Shown here: one piece after another, positions 8,900-16,671 of the stretch
Position numbering within the stretch: the first letter of the stretch is position 1
Layout: every line of letters starts with the position of its first letter
NCBI GenBank assembly: GCA_963807235.1
Contig: CAWEBF010000003.1
Span: forward strand, 124,001-188,000
Reading direction: 5' to 3'
Length of the DNA: 64,000 nucleotides
Origin: CAWEBF01 sp963807235
GTDB lineage: Bacteria > Acidobacteriota > Vicinamibacteria > Vicinamibacterales > UBA2999
Position numbers and translations under genes: made by a program
Notes under the pieces: generated by a model
Told to the model about the DNA's origin: nothing
Databases searched by the model: none
What the model saw: only the letters and a program-made list of their open reading frames with translations

Positions 8900-10708
8900 A
8901 TGCGCCCGCAGACTAGATCCCTGGTTTTCATGCTCGTCGTCACCGCGGTCCCCGCTTTGGCGCAGACGCCTGGGCCGAGTCCTCGGCAATTGTTCGAGCA
9001 GGCGTGCCAGACCTGCCACGGCAATGCGCAGGTGCCCGGTGCCGCGGACCCGGCCGTGCTCAGGCAGATGACGCCCGAGCGGATCTACGGAGTGCTGACG
9101 ACGGGCGTCATGCAAGCGCAGGGGCAAAGCCTGAGCGACCCGGCCAAGCGCGCGATCGCCGAATACCTGGGCGATCGGAAGCTGGGTGCGAGAGAGTCGG
9201 GCGCCCTGGAGCGGATGCCGAATCGCTGCGAGCCGTCGCAGAGCGCGCGCCCCGCATCGTCGCGCAATTGGAACGGGTGGGGCGCGAACCTCGAGAACAC
9301 GAGATACCAGGCCGCGGCAGCCGCGGGCCTGACGGCCGTCCAGGTGCCCCGCCTGGTCCTGCGCTGGGCGTTTGCCCTGTCGGGAGCCACGGCGGTTTAC
9401 GGCCAGCCGACGGCCGTGGACGGCCGCGTCTTCGTGGGCGCCGACTCCGGCTACGTGTACGCCCTCGATCAGCGCACCGGCTGCGTGCACTGGGCGTTCC
9501 AGGCCCAGGCCGGTGTCCGGAGCGCCGTGACAATCGGGCCCGTGACGGGGAGCAGGCAGGGCGCCTTCTTCGGTGATCTCAAGGGCAACGTCTACGCGGT
9601 CGATGCCGCGACGGGCACACTCGTGTGGACCAGACGCGTGGACGACCATGCGCTGGCGCGGATCACCGCGTCCCCCGTGATGTACCAGGATCGCCTCTAC
9701 GTTTCGGTGGCGTCCTTGGAGGAGGGCGCCGGCACCAGCCCGCGGTATCAGTGCTGCACGTTCCGCGGCAGCGTCGTGGCGCTGCGCGCCGCCACCGGCG
9801 ACGTGGCGTGGAAGACCTACACCATCGCGGAGCCTCCAAGCCCCACGCGCGTATCGCCCGCGGGCGTCCAGATGCACGGGCCATCCGGCGCGGGTGTCTG
9901 GAACACGCCCACCATCGACTCGCGGCGCAACGCGCTGTATGTCGGCACCGGCAACAACTACTCGCGGCCCGCGAGCCCGACCTCCGATGCGGTAATGGCG
10001 ATGGACCTCGTCTCCGGCAAGGTGCTGTGGACACAACAGGTGCTGGCCGACGATGCGTGGATTCCCGCGTGCGCGGTCGGCGCGCCGCTGGCAGGCAACT
10101 GCCCCGAGAACATCGGACCCGACTACGACTTCGGCGCGTCGCCGATCCTGAAGACGATCGCGGGGGGACGGCGGCTGCTCATCAGCGTGGCCAAGAGCGG
10201 TGTGGCCTGGGCCATGGACCCCGACCGCGGCGGCGCGATCGTATGGAAGACGCCGCCGCCCGGCAAGCCGGCGGGCCCTGAAGGGGAAATGGTTTGGGGC
10301 GCGGCCGCCGACGATCGTCACGTGTACGTCGGGTTGACGAGCGGCGGCGTGGCGGCCTTCAGGCTCGCAACCGGCGAGGCGGCATGGACCACCCCGCTGA
10401 CGCCTGTCGAGCCCACGCGCCGCGCGGGTCACAGCGGTGCTGTGACGGTCACGCCGGGCATGGTGTTTTCGGGGGGCTGGGACGGCGTGCTGCGGGCCAT
10501 CGAAGCGGACTCGGGCCGCGTCGTATGGCAGTACGACACGATGCGTTCTTTCGAGACGGTGAACAAGATGCCCGCGCGCGGAGGCTCGATGGGTGCCCCT
10601 GGCCCGACCGTGGTCGATGGGATGGTGTTCGTCGGCTCGGGCTATATCGGCGTGCGCAGCGGCACGCCGGGCAACGTGCTGCTGGCATTCGGAGTAGAGT
10701 CGCGCTGA
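8900..10708 (+). CDS. Cytochrome c-PQQ dehydrogenase (polyvinyl-alcohol-dehydrogenase-like)
   Basis: The 602-residue protein has a signal peptide (ending ALAQ), then a small cytochrome c domain with the haem-attachment motif CQTCH near residue 36. An eight-bladed quinoprotein propeller follows. The vicinal cysteines in RYQCCTF, the WNTPTIDSRRNALYVGTGNNYS segment, and the order of cytochrome before propeller resemble cytochrome-type polyvinyl alcohol dehydrogenases. It should oxidise an alcohol in the periplasm and pass electrons to the fused haem. Start ATG 8900 was preferred because it directly precedes the signal peptide. The gene is divergent from the esterase. Confidence 0.85.
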   Translation: MRPQTRSLVFMLVVTAVPALAQTPGPSPRQLFEQACQTCHGNAQVPGAADPAVLRQMTPERIYGVLTTGVMQAQGQSLSDPAKRAIAEYLGDRKLGARESGALERMPNRCEPSQSARPASSRNWNGWGANLENTRYQAAAAAGLTAVQVPRLVLRWAFALSGATAVYGQPTAVDGRVFVGADSGYVYALDQRTGCVHWAFQAQAGVRSAVTIGPVTGSRQGAFFGDLKGNVYAVDAATGTLVWTRRVDDHALARITASPVMYQDRLYVSVASLEEGAGTSPRYQCCTFRGSVVALRAATGDVAWKTYTIAEPPSPTRVSPAGVQMHGPSGAGVWNTPTIDSRRNALYVGTGNNYSRPASPTSDAVMAMDLVSGKVLWTQQVLADDAWIPACAVGAPLAGNCPENIGPDYDFGASPILKTIAGGRRLLISVAKSGVAWAMDPDRGGAIVWKTPPPGKPAGPEGEMVWGAAADDRHVYVGLTSGGVAAFRLATGEAAWTTPLTPVEPTRRAGHSGAVTVTPGMVFSGGWDGVLRAIEADSGRVVWQYDTMRSFETVNKMPARGGSMGAPGPTVVDGMVFVGSGYIGVRSGTPGNVLLAFGVESR

Positions 10709-10719
10709 AGCGAGGCGAG

Positions 10720-11157
10720 CTACTGCCGCCGCATCGATGCGGTGACGATGCCCACCTTCTCGACCCCAGCCCCCTTGGCCGCATCGATCACCGACACGAT
10801 GTCGCCATAGCGGAGGCTTGCGTCGCCCATGACGTATAAGGTCCTGTCGCGACGATCCGAGTAGATCTCTTTCAGCCGCGCCGGCAAGGCCTCGAGTGTC
10901 ACGGGCGTCTGATTCACCGACAACGTCCGATCGGCCGTGTACTCGACGACGATCTGGCCGTCGGGTGGTTTCGCCGACGAATCGGTGGCAGGTGGGGGCA
11001 GATCGGCGTCCAACCCGCGCTGGGACAGTGGCAGTGCCGCCATGAAGATCACCAGCAGCACCAGCAGGACGTCGATCATCGGCGTCATGTTGATGGAGGC
11101 GTTGGCGGTCAGCGGCTTCGGCCGCGCGATCGCGCGTTCCTTGGGGGTCGCAGCCAT
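10720..11157 (-). CDS. exbD: ExbD/TolR-type biopolymer transport protein
   Basis: The 145-residue product has a short cytoplasmic N-terminus, then INMTPMIDVLLVLLVIFM, the single transmembrane helix of ExbD/TolR with its essential aspartate. A periplasmic domain ends DAAKGAGVEKVGIVT. It forms a proton-driven motor with ExbB and energises TonB. The start at 11157 (MAATPKE) was chosen because it lies just downstream of the TonB stop, five bases away; longer readings overlap TonB. No ExbB gene is in this window. Confidence 0.9.
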   Translation of the reverse strand: MAATPKERAIARPKPLTANASINMTPMIDVLLVLLVIFMAALPLSQRGLDADLPPPATDSSAKPPDGQIVVEYTADRTLSVNQTPVTLEALPARLKEIYSDRRDRTLYVMGDASLRYGDIVSVIDAAKGAGVEKVGIVTASMRRQ

Positions 11158-11162
11158 CGGCG

Positions 11163-11883
11163 TCAGTCCAGCCTGAAGTTGACCGTGACGGTCATGATGA
11201 CCGCCACTGGTTCGCCGTTGAGCCGGGTAGGGGTGAAGCGCCACTGCCGCACGGCGTCGAGTGCGGCCTGGCCGATAAACGGCACCGGCCGCAGGATCTC
11301 CGCGTCGATCACGCGCCCGTCCATTCCGATCGTCGCTTGAATGATGACGATGCCCTGGATCCTCGCGTCGCGCGCCATCCGCGGGTACTCAGGTGCCACG
11401 TCGTGGATCTTGGTCGGGGCGGTGATCGCGCCGCCGACGTGTACGGGTGCACGCTGTGCCGGCGCAGGGGGCGGGGTGAGGACGCTCAGCCGATCGTCTG
11501 CGCCGCTTCCGAGGGCGGCGCCGGTGAAGGTCGAGCCGGGCGCCACGTCGCCGAGGTCGGTCGGCGGGCGCGACCGGCGCCTCCGCCGTGATGCTCGAGG
11601 GCGCCTCCACTGGCGCGACGTTGGGATTCGGCTGTGGCGCCGCCTCTGTCGTGGCTGCCGGCGGGATTCGCGGTGGCGGCTCCGGCGGTAGCACCTCCGG
11701 GCCCAGCATCACAGCGGTGAAATCGTCGGGCAGAGGCAGCACGTCGGTGGCCACCAAGGGCACGACGATGAGCACCACCAACGCCACGGCATGGCCGGCC
11801 AGCGACAACGGCAGGGTCAGGCGCGATCGCGTGCCGATGTGGGCAGGCGGATCCGTAATCGTTCCGAACAGATCGCGAGGCAT
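11163..11883 (-). CDS. tonB: TonB energy transducer, frame broken
   Basis: An N-terminal transmembrane segment (SLAGHAVALVVLIVVPLVA) is followed by a proline-rich spacer (LPPEPPPRIPP) and, after a frame break near 11562, a C-terminal TonB domain. That domain reads YPRMARDARIQGIVIIQATIG, then AALDAVRQWRFTPTRLNGEPV. It links the ExbBD motor to outer-membrane receptors such as those at 20474 and 28558. Two in-frame ATGs exist: AGGAGG lies six bases before the one at 11883 but directly abuts the one at 11889, so 11883 is the better start. One lost base restores an approximately 240-residue protein. Confidence 0.85.
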
Positions 11884-12005
11884 GTCCATCCTCCTCGCGC
11901 GCGGCGTCCTATCGATCCGCTACGCGCGTTCGAAGGACGACTCTTCGGATCCGATCGAAGTCGTCAGTTGTAAGGCTTTGACACCGGGGGAGGCGGGGGG
12001 TTCCA

Positions 12006-12054
12006 AGTTCGTAGTTCGTGGTTCGTGGTTCGTGGTTCGTGGTTGGTGGTTCGT
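12006..12054. repeat. Heptamer array d, left arm of the inverted repeat (AGTTCGT/GGTTCGT class)
   Basis: Seven units read AGTTCGT twice, GGTTCGT three times, GGTTGGT, GGTTCGT. The first 39 bases are perfectly complementary to array e. The array lies in the 256-bp gap between the tonB start and the four-helix gene. Confidence 0.92.
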
Positions 12055-12139
12055 GCAAAAGACCACCGACGGCGACCTTCATGTTCTTGCAACCTCGCCA
12101 TGTCGATCGGCCGGCATTCCGGGGCGAACCATCTTCAGC

Positions 12140-12538
12140 ATGGTTCCTGCAGCGCACGCTGTCGTGCCCAAGTCGTCGTTTCGAGACCTACGCGTCTGGC
12201 GGGAGTCGATGGATCTCGCGATCGAGATCTGTCGAGCTTCTAATGCCTTCCCGGCCGATGAACGCTTTGCCCTGACATCTCAATTGAAGAGAGCTGCCAT
12301 CTCCATTCCTTCGAACATCGCCGAGGGTGCTCGACGGAGCCGGCGTCCCTTCGTTTTCCACCTCGAGGTGGCGTTAGGATCCCAGGCTGAGGTGGAGGTG
12401 CAGCTCGAACTCGCGCATCGGCTCGGCTTTCTGACGGCGAGCGAGTATGAAGCGATGCAGCAGAGGGCTGGAGTCGTGGGCCGCATGCTGCACCGTCTGG
12501 TCGAGTCCTTGAGGCTAGTTAAGGCCGCGGAGCAGTAA
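12140..12538 (+). CDS. Four-helix-bundle protein, 23S rRNA intervening-sequence/S23 family
   Basis: The 132-residue protein carries the whole family signature: FRDLRVWRESMDLAIEI, then FALTSQLKRAAISIPSNIAE with GARRS, a helix with GSQAEVEVQLELA and a final helix over MQQRAGVVGRML. This is the family (TIGR02436/PF05635) first seen in 23S rRNA intervening sequences and related in fold to Avd of diversity-generating retroelements. Members form pentameric barrels and are thought to bind nucleic acid, but their role is unclear. ATG 12140 is the first plausible start; a GTG at 12164 is possible and neither has a good ribosome-binding site. GC over the first part is only about 58% by hand count, lower than its neighbours. 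The gene is flanked by perfect inverted heptamer arrays. Confidence 0.92.
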   Translation: MVPAAHAVVPKSSFRDLRVWRESMDLAIEICRASNAFPADERFALTSQLKRAAISIPSNIAEGARRSRRPFVFHLEVALGSQAEVEVQLELAHRLGFLTASEYEAMQQRAGVVGRMLHRLVESLRLVKAAEQ

Positions 12539-12575
12539 CCACGAACCACGAACCACGAACCACGAACTACGAACT
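12537..12575. repeat. Heptamer array e, right arm of the inverted repeat
   Basis: The array reads AACC, ACGAACC three times, ACGAACT twice: the exact reverse complement of 12006-12044. It fills the space between the convergent stops of the four-helix gene and the gene ending at 12574. Confidence 0.93.
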
Positions 12576-13558
12576 AGCGCGTGGCATTCTCGTCGGCGCG
12601 AGCCCCCGACAACATGCCACGTAGACTGTAATTCCCCTCGTGGCAGGCGTACTCGTAGATCTCGCCCTTGGCCTTCTTCCAGTAGATCGCGGCCGTCCAG
12701 GGGGCCGTCCACACCGTGGGGTCTTCGACGGTGAACTCGTACCGCATCGTGTCGTCCGCCACGCGCGTGAAACGCTCGGTGAGGTGCAGGTTCTGGTCGG
12801 ACTGGCGGAACAGGCCTCCCATGTAATTCCCGTCCGGATGGAAGTTGGTCGTCTCGACCACCAGCGTGTCGCCGTCCCACCGGCCGCGCGACTCGCCGAG
12901 ATACCGGCGATGCACCTTCGACAGCTGCTGCGCGCCCGTCGAGCGGGATGATCCGCACGTCGTGGATCTTCTCCATCTCGATCGCCACGGTGTCGGGCGC
13001 CTGCACGATCCGGTACAGGCTCATGTACGCCGCGAAGAGATCCGGCACGCCGTAGCTGATGCAGCGATCCTGCAGGCTCAGATCCCTCGCGCTCGCCGGC
13101 AGGCGCACGGCCGAGGCGACGCGTGCTGCACGCGTCTTCGTGAACTCGGGCGTGTAGGGTGGCAGCCGGCCGTTCGACGGCGACTCGATGAGCGACGTGC
13201 GCGGCTCGAAGAATCGATCCGGCAGCCAGTTCGAGCTGTAGGTGCCCGTGGCGCCGAGCTGGCGCGGCCGGTTCTGGTCGAGGAGAGCCAGATACAGCGC
13301 GTCGCCGAAGACCGCATCCGACTCCGGCCCGAACAGCGCGCCGGCTCTTTTCTGCAGTTCGGCCAGCTCCGCGTCGCTCAGCCGCGCCTTGTCCGCCAGT
13401 TCGCGAGGGCGCTCGAGCGGCGTGGCGCTGTTGTTCTCCCACACGCCCTGCAGGTCCGGACGGCCATCGGGCAGCCGCGGCACCTTCCATCCGGTCTGGG
13501 CGCTCGACACCGCGGCCAGCGCGACGAAAGCCACGCAGACGGAGAAAAGGGTCCGCAT
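12574..13558 (-). CDS. Secreted protein of the GDTLVVETTNF family, function unknown, frame broken
   Basis: The start at 13558 gives a signal peptide (FSVCVAFVALAAVSSAQ), then PRLPDGRPDLQGVWENNS, the usual opening of this family of secreted proteins abundant in Acidobacteria. The frame breaks near 12935 inside RIIPLDGR, then resumes as RRYLGESRGRWDGDTLVVET and continues to the TAG at 12574. That stop codon lies in heptamer array e. No catalytic residues are recognised. Three paralogues sit at 13691, 36519 and 38642. A dyad upstream (13567-13620) may be an operator. Confidence 0.75.
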
Positions 13559-13566
13559 CGCCCCGA

Positions 13567-13620
13567 CCGTTATGCGACCCCGAACGCCAATCTCATGCTC
13601 GTTGTGATTTCGCATAACGG
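13567..13620. promoter_or_regulatory. 11-bp dyad upstream of the 13558 gene
   Basis: CCGTTATGCGA (13567-13577) and TCGCATAACGG (13610-13620) are perfect inverted repeats just upstream of the minus-strand start at 13558. A GCGCGC-GAA-GCGCGC hairpin (13624-13638) lies next to it. It could be an operator or a structured leader; no core promoter was identified. Confidence 0.4.
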
Positions 13621-13654
13621 TCCGCGCGCGAAGCGCGCCAAAAGATATAGGAGC

Positions 13655-13693
13655 TAGACAAAAGAGTTTGCGAAGAGAGCACTCTTTTGTCTA
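13655..13693 (-). terminator. 13-bp hairpin at the stop codon of the 14539 gene
   Basis: TAGACAAAAGAGT (13655-13667) pairs perfectly with ACTCTTTTGTCTA (13681-13693) across a 13-base loop. On the minus strand the stem begins with the TAG stop of the gene ending at 13691, so it probably forms the 3' end of that transcript. No clean U-tract follows, so Rho-independent termination is not certain. Confidence 0.55.
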
Positions 13694-14539
13694 ATTCCTT
13701 TTGATGTGTTCGGTGGATCGCTCGTTCTCGTTGCAGATGAACTCGATCATCTCCTGGTCCACCATGATCCGCTGGTTCACCCGGACGGTGATCGGCTTGG
13801 TCAACGCCTTCGGGTCGTCGATCGTGACGTCGATCTCCAGCGTGCCGAAGTTCGGCCGGCGGAACCGCTCCGTCATCTTCAGCGCGTCGGTGTAGGGCGT
13901 GCCGTTGACGTCATGCCACCCGGCCCGCTCATCGCCGTAGAAGTTCGTGGTCTCGACCACCAGCGTGTCGTTGCCCTCGTACCACCCGCGCGAGTAGCCG
14001 AACCACCAGGGCTGGGGATCGTTGTTCGGCGCCGGCCGCCCGTCCATGTAGATGTAGCGGAGCCCGTAGTTCGACTCATACGTGATCAGGATCAGGTTCT
14101 TGGTCTGGACGATCTGCCGCGGCTGCGGGTGGTTGTGGTACTGCATCAGGCCGATCGGCAGGCACCACACGTCCGGGTTGTCCTTCATGTTGTCGGCCAT
14201 CCGCTTCTTCTTCAGCTGCTCGGCCCACGGCGTCATGGGCAGCGGGTAGCCGCGTCCGGCAACCTCGCCGAACGTCGACAGCGGGATGCCTTCAGGGGTC
14301 GTCGTGGGCGGGGGCGGGCCGCCGCGGCCGCGGCCGCCGCCACCGCCGCCAAACCGGTTCCAGATCCCGGAGAAGTCCACCTTGCCGTCGGCCGTCCGCG
14401 GGGCCGGGCCATCCAGAATCGGCTTGCCGTCCTTCCGCGGCACGTCAGGCGTTGGAAACGCCGGCCACTGCGCGTCCATCGACGGCGCGAACGCGAGACA
14501 AAAGGCGAGCGCGCCCCCGAACCTCTTCCACCCAATCAT
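13691..14539 (-). CDS. Secreted protein of the GDTLVVETTNF family, function unknown
   Basis: The 282-residue intact protein has a signal peptide (FCLAFAPSMDAQ), a DGKVDFSGIW opening, a glycine/arginine/proline-rich low-complexity loop near residues 65-82, then YMDGRPAPNNDPQPWW and WYEGNDTLVVETTNFYGDE. It shares the core segment with the neighbour ending at 12574 and probably the fold. The function is unknown; export to the periplasm or outer membrane is likely. It follows the MBL hydrolase on the same strand, separated by heptamer array g. Confidence 0.8.
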   Translation of the reverse strand: MIGWKRFGGALAFCLAFAPSMDAQWPAFPTPDVPRKDGKPILDGPAPRTADGKVDFSGIWNRFGGGGGGRGRGGPPPPTTTPEGIPLSTFGEVAGRGYPLPMTPWAEQLKKKRMADNMKDNPDVWCLPIGLMQYHNHPQPRQIVQTKNLILITYESNYGLRYIYMDGRPAPNNDPQPWWFGYSRGWYEGNDTLVVETTNFYGDERAGWHDVNGTPYTDALKMTERFRRPNFGTLEIDVTIDDPKALTKPITVRVNQRIMVDQEMIEFICNENERSTEHIKRN

Positions 14540-14564
14540 TCGAAACCCCCTAGGTGCTTTTACT

Positions 14565-14592
14565 GGAGCCTGGAGCCCGGAGCCCGGAGCCA
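14565..14592. repeat. Heptamer array g, GGAGCCC class
   Basis: Four units on the plus strand read GGAGCCT, GGAGCCC, GGAGCCC, GGAGCCA. On the minus strand this is TGGCTCC, GGGCTCC twice, AGGCTCC, located 20 bases after the TGA of the MBL hydrolase. Confidence 0.88.
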
Positions 14593-14612
14593 GAACGTCT
14601 CTTGCCTTGCTC

Positions 14613-15493
14613 TCAATCGTAATACGCCGGCGACTTCTTCAGTCTTGCATTGGCCGCGAAGTCGTGCTCGATCCACAGCGCGGCCTTCGTCGCCCGGAGG
14701 TACGCCTCGATGCGTTCGCGCGAGGCCGCCGACTGCGCCACGTTGAACTCGTTGTCGGGGGGCGCCCGACGCAGCGTCCGCTCCGGAGGGTAGTGATACA
14801 GATCCCCGGCGATCACGAAGCGCCCTGTGGTGGCCAGGTTGAGCACCAGCACCTGATGGCCCGGTGTATGCCCGGGCGCGGCCTTGATGATCACGCGGCC
14901 GTCGCCGAAAACGTCGTGTTCGTCGGCCTCGATGAACCGCACTCGCGGGCTTTTCTCGAGCAGGTTGAAGAACGACGGGTTGACGCGCGGGTTGTTCGGC
15001 GTCCACATGAAGTCGCGTTCGGCACGCGGCGTCAGCCACGTCGATCCCGCGAAGGCGTTGAGGTTGGCCGTGTGATCGATGTGCGCATGGGAGATCGCGA
15101 CATAGGTGATCTCGGCCGGCGTGTAGCCGATCTGCGCGAGCTGGCTGTTCAGGGTGCGGGTGACGACCGCGGCGACCGTCGGGTTCACGTTCGCCCGGGC
15201 GCCCTGAGGCTGTGCTTCGACCACGGCATCGGGAATGACGCCCACATCCCAGACCAGCGTGCCCTTCGGGTGCGCGATCAGAAAGCAGGGCACCGGCATC
15301 CTGATCTCACCGGCTTCGGCCATCGTGATGTGATACCGCTCCACGCCCTCGCGGTTGGGCGTCAGCATGCCGCAGTCGAGGACATAGAGGCGCGGCGTCG
15401 CAGGCGCCGGCGGCTTCGCCTGCGACCATGAGCGGCGATTGCGACGCCGACAGAGCACCCCAGCAGTGCAGCGAACTTCAACCACGAGTGCAT
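14613..15493 (-). CDS. Exported MBL-fold metallo-hydrolase (AHL-lactonase-like), frame broken near the N-terminus
   Basis: Starting at 15493, MHSWLKFAALLGCSVGVAIA is a signal peptide. The frame breaks near 15424, and the mature part continues in another frame as PATPRLYVLDCGMLTPN. The metal site is complete: HAHIDH, the PGHTPGH histidine and GDLYHY. The layout resembles AttM/AiiA-type lactonases, including the early DCG segment, but an exported lactonase is unusual and the substrate may differ. One inserted or lost base explains the break. The stop is TGA at 14613-14615. Upstream lies heptamer array h. Confidence 0.82.
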
Positions 15494-15505
15494 GCGGTCC
15501 TTGTT

Positions 15506-15533
15506 GGCCTTTAGCCTTTGGCCTTTGGCCTTT
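15506..15533. repeat. Heptamer array h, GGCCTTT class
   Basis: Four units read GGCCTTT, AGCCTTT, GGCCTTT, GGCCTTT. On the minus strand they read AAAGGCC, which relates them to array b. They lie between the stop of the propeller gene at 15547 and the start of the MBL gene at 15493. Confidence 0.85.
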
Positions 15534-15546
15534 TGTGTTTTCTGCA

Positions 15547-16671
15547 CTACCCGAAGCAATAGACCACGCCGTCCGTGGATGCCACGACCACGCGGCCGCC
15601 GGCCAGCGCGGCCGACGACGTGATGCCGGACCCGGTGTCGAACTCCCACTGCTTGGCGCCCGTGGCGGCATCCAGCACGTAGAAGCGCCCGTCGCCGGAC
15701 CCGATGTAGATCCGTCCGCCCGCGACGGCCGGCGACGCGTCGATGCGCGCACGCGTCTCGAAGGTCCACGCCTTCTTCCCGGACGCAGCGTCGATGGCGT
15801 GCACGATCTTGTCGCGGCCGCCCAGCACCACCCGTCCACCCACCACCGAGGCCGACGAGTAGAAGGGGAACTTGCGATCGGGGTTGGTATAGCGCCACAA
15901 CACCTTGCGCGCCTTCAGGTCGATGGCGATGACGTCGTAGTCGAACGTCCCCACGTAGGCGCGGTCGCCCTCGATGACCGTGGACGCCCCGGTATAGGCG
16001 CCCGTCGGGACCTCGAAGACCTGCCGGCCGTCGGCCACGCGAATCGCGCGGAAGAGCCCGTCGCATCCGGCGATGTAAACGGTGTCGCCCACCACTGTCG
16101 GCGTGGCGTGCACCTGGCCCTTGGTCTCGAACTTCCACCGCACCGCACCCGTCTTCGCGTCGAGCGCGTAAAGGTGCGTGTCGTAGGAGCCGATGATGAC
16201 GAGCCCGGCGGTGACGACGGGCGAGCCTTTGATCTCCGAGCCGGCTTTATAGGTCCAGACAGCCTTGCCGGTTTCGACGCTCACCCCGTGGACGAAGCCG
16301 TCGAGGTCGCCGAAATAGACCAGGCCACCGGACACGGCTGGTGAGGATTCGCCGCTCAGGTGCCCGCTGGCGTACTTCCAGCGCGGCTTGCCGGTGGCGA
16401 AGTCGATCGCGTGCAGCTCGCCGTTGCCGGCAACGACGTAAACGACGCCGGCCACCACGGCAGGCGACGAGTCAATCATGTCGCCCGTCTCGTGGCGCCA
16501 CAGCACCTTCAGCGCAGCGGGCGGTGCGACGGGGGAGGTCCCCGTGAGGCGGGGCGTGCCGCGGAACTGCGGCCAGTCAGCGCTCGGCGGCGGAGCCTGG
16601 GCTGTCCCGCGCCCTATCGCTGCCACGAGCGCGGCAGCGACGACGAGCGCGCGTCGCGTCCGCATGGGCAC
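15547..16671 (-). CDS. Secreted PQQ-like beta-propeller protein (BamB-like)
   Basis: The 374-residue protein has a signal peptide (LVVAAALVAAIGRGTAQ) and opens WPQFRG. At least seven blades follow, with regularly spaced elements such as GNGELHAIDFATGKPRW, GDLDGFVHGVSVETGKAVW and GSYDTHLYALDAKTGAVRW. The even spacing of about 40 residues indicates a complete BamB-like propeller. The function is unknown. The start may be M1 at 16671 or M3 at 16665. It abuts the next propeller gene upstream on the same strand without a gap. Confidence 0.82.
   Translation of the reverse strand: MPMRTRRALVVAAALVAAIGRGTAQAPPPSADWPQFRGTPRLTGTSPVAPPAALKVLWRHETGDMIDSSPAVVAGVVYVVAGNGELHAIDFATGKPRWKYASGHLSGESSPAVSGGLVYFGDLDGFVHGVSVETGKAVWTYKAGSEIKGSPVVTAGLVIIGSYDTHLYALDAKTGAVRWKFETKGQVHATPTVVGDTVYIAGCDGLFRAIRVADGRQVFEVPTGAYTGASTVIEGDRAYVGTFDYDVIAIDLKARKVLWRYTNPDRKFPFYSSASVVGGRVVLGGRDKIVHAIDAASGKKAWTFETRARIDASPAVAGGRIYIGSGDGRFYVLDAATGAKQWEFDTGSGITSSAALAGGRVVVASTDGVVYCFG

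Larger units (their letters stand above)
12006..12575. mobile_element. Candidate heptamer-bounded element enclosing a four-helix-bundle gene
   Basis: Bases 12006-12044 and 12537-12575 are perfect reverse complements over 39 bp, and both arms are built from 7-bp units in the same variant order: AGTTCGT twice, GGTTCGT three times, then GGTT. They enclose the four-helix-bundle gene. The match ends sharply at both sides (mismatches at 12005/12576 and 12045/12536). The right arm exactly spans the gap between two convergent stop codons: its first two bases belong to the TAA of the four-helix gene, and its last two to the TAG of the minus-strand neighbour. No target-site duplication is evident. Calling it a mobile element is inference; the inverted repeat itself is seen directly. 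Confidence 0.55.

Noticed and set aside
12006..12575. CRISPR array or diversity-generating retroelement
   Set aside because: The repeat unit is 7 bp without spacers, so it is not CRISPR. The four-helix protein is in the fold family of Avd, but there is no reverse transcriptase, template repeat or variable repeat in the window.
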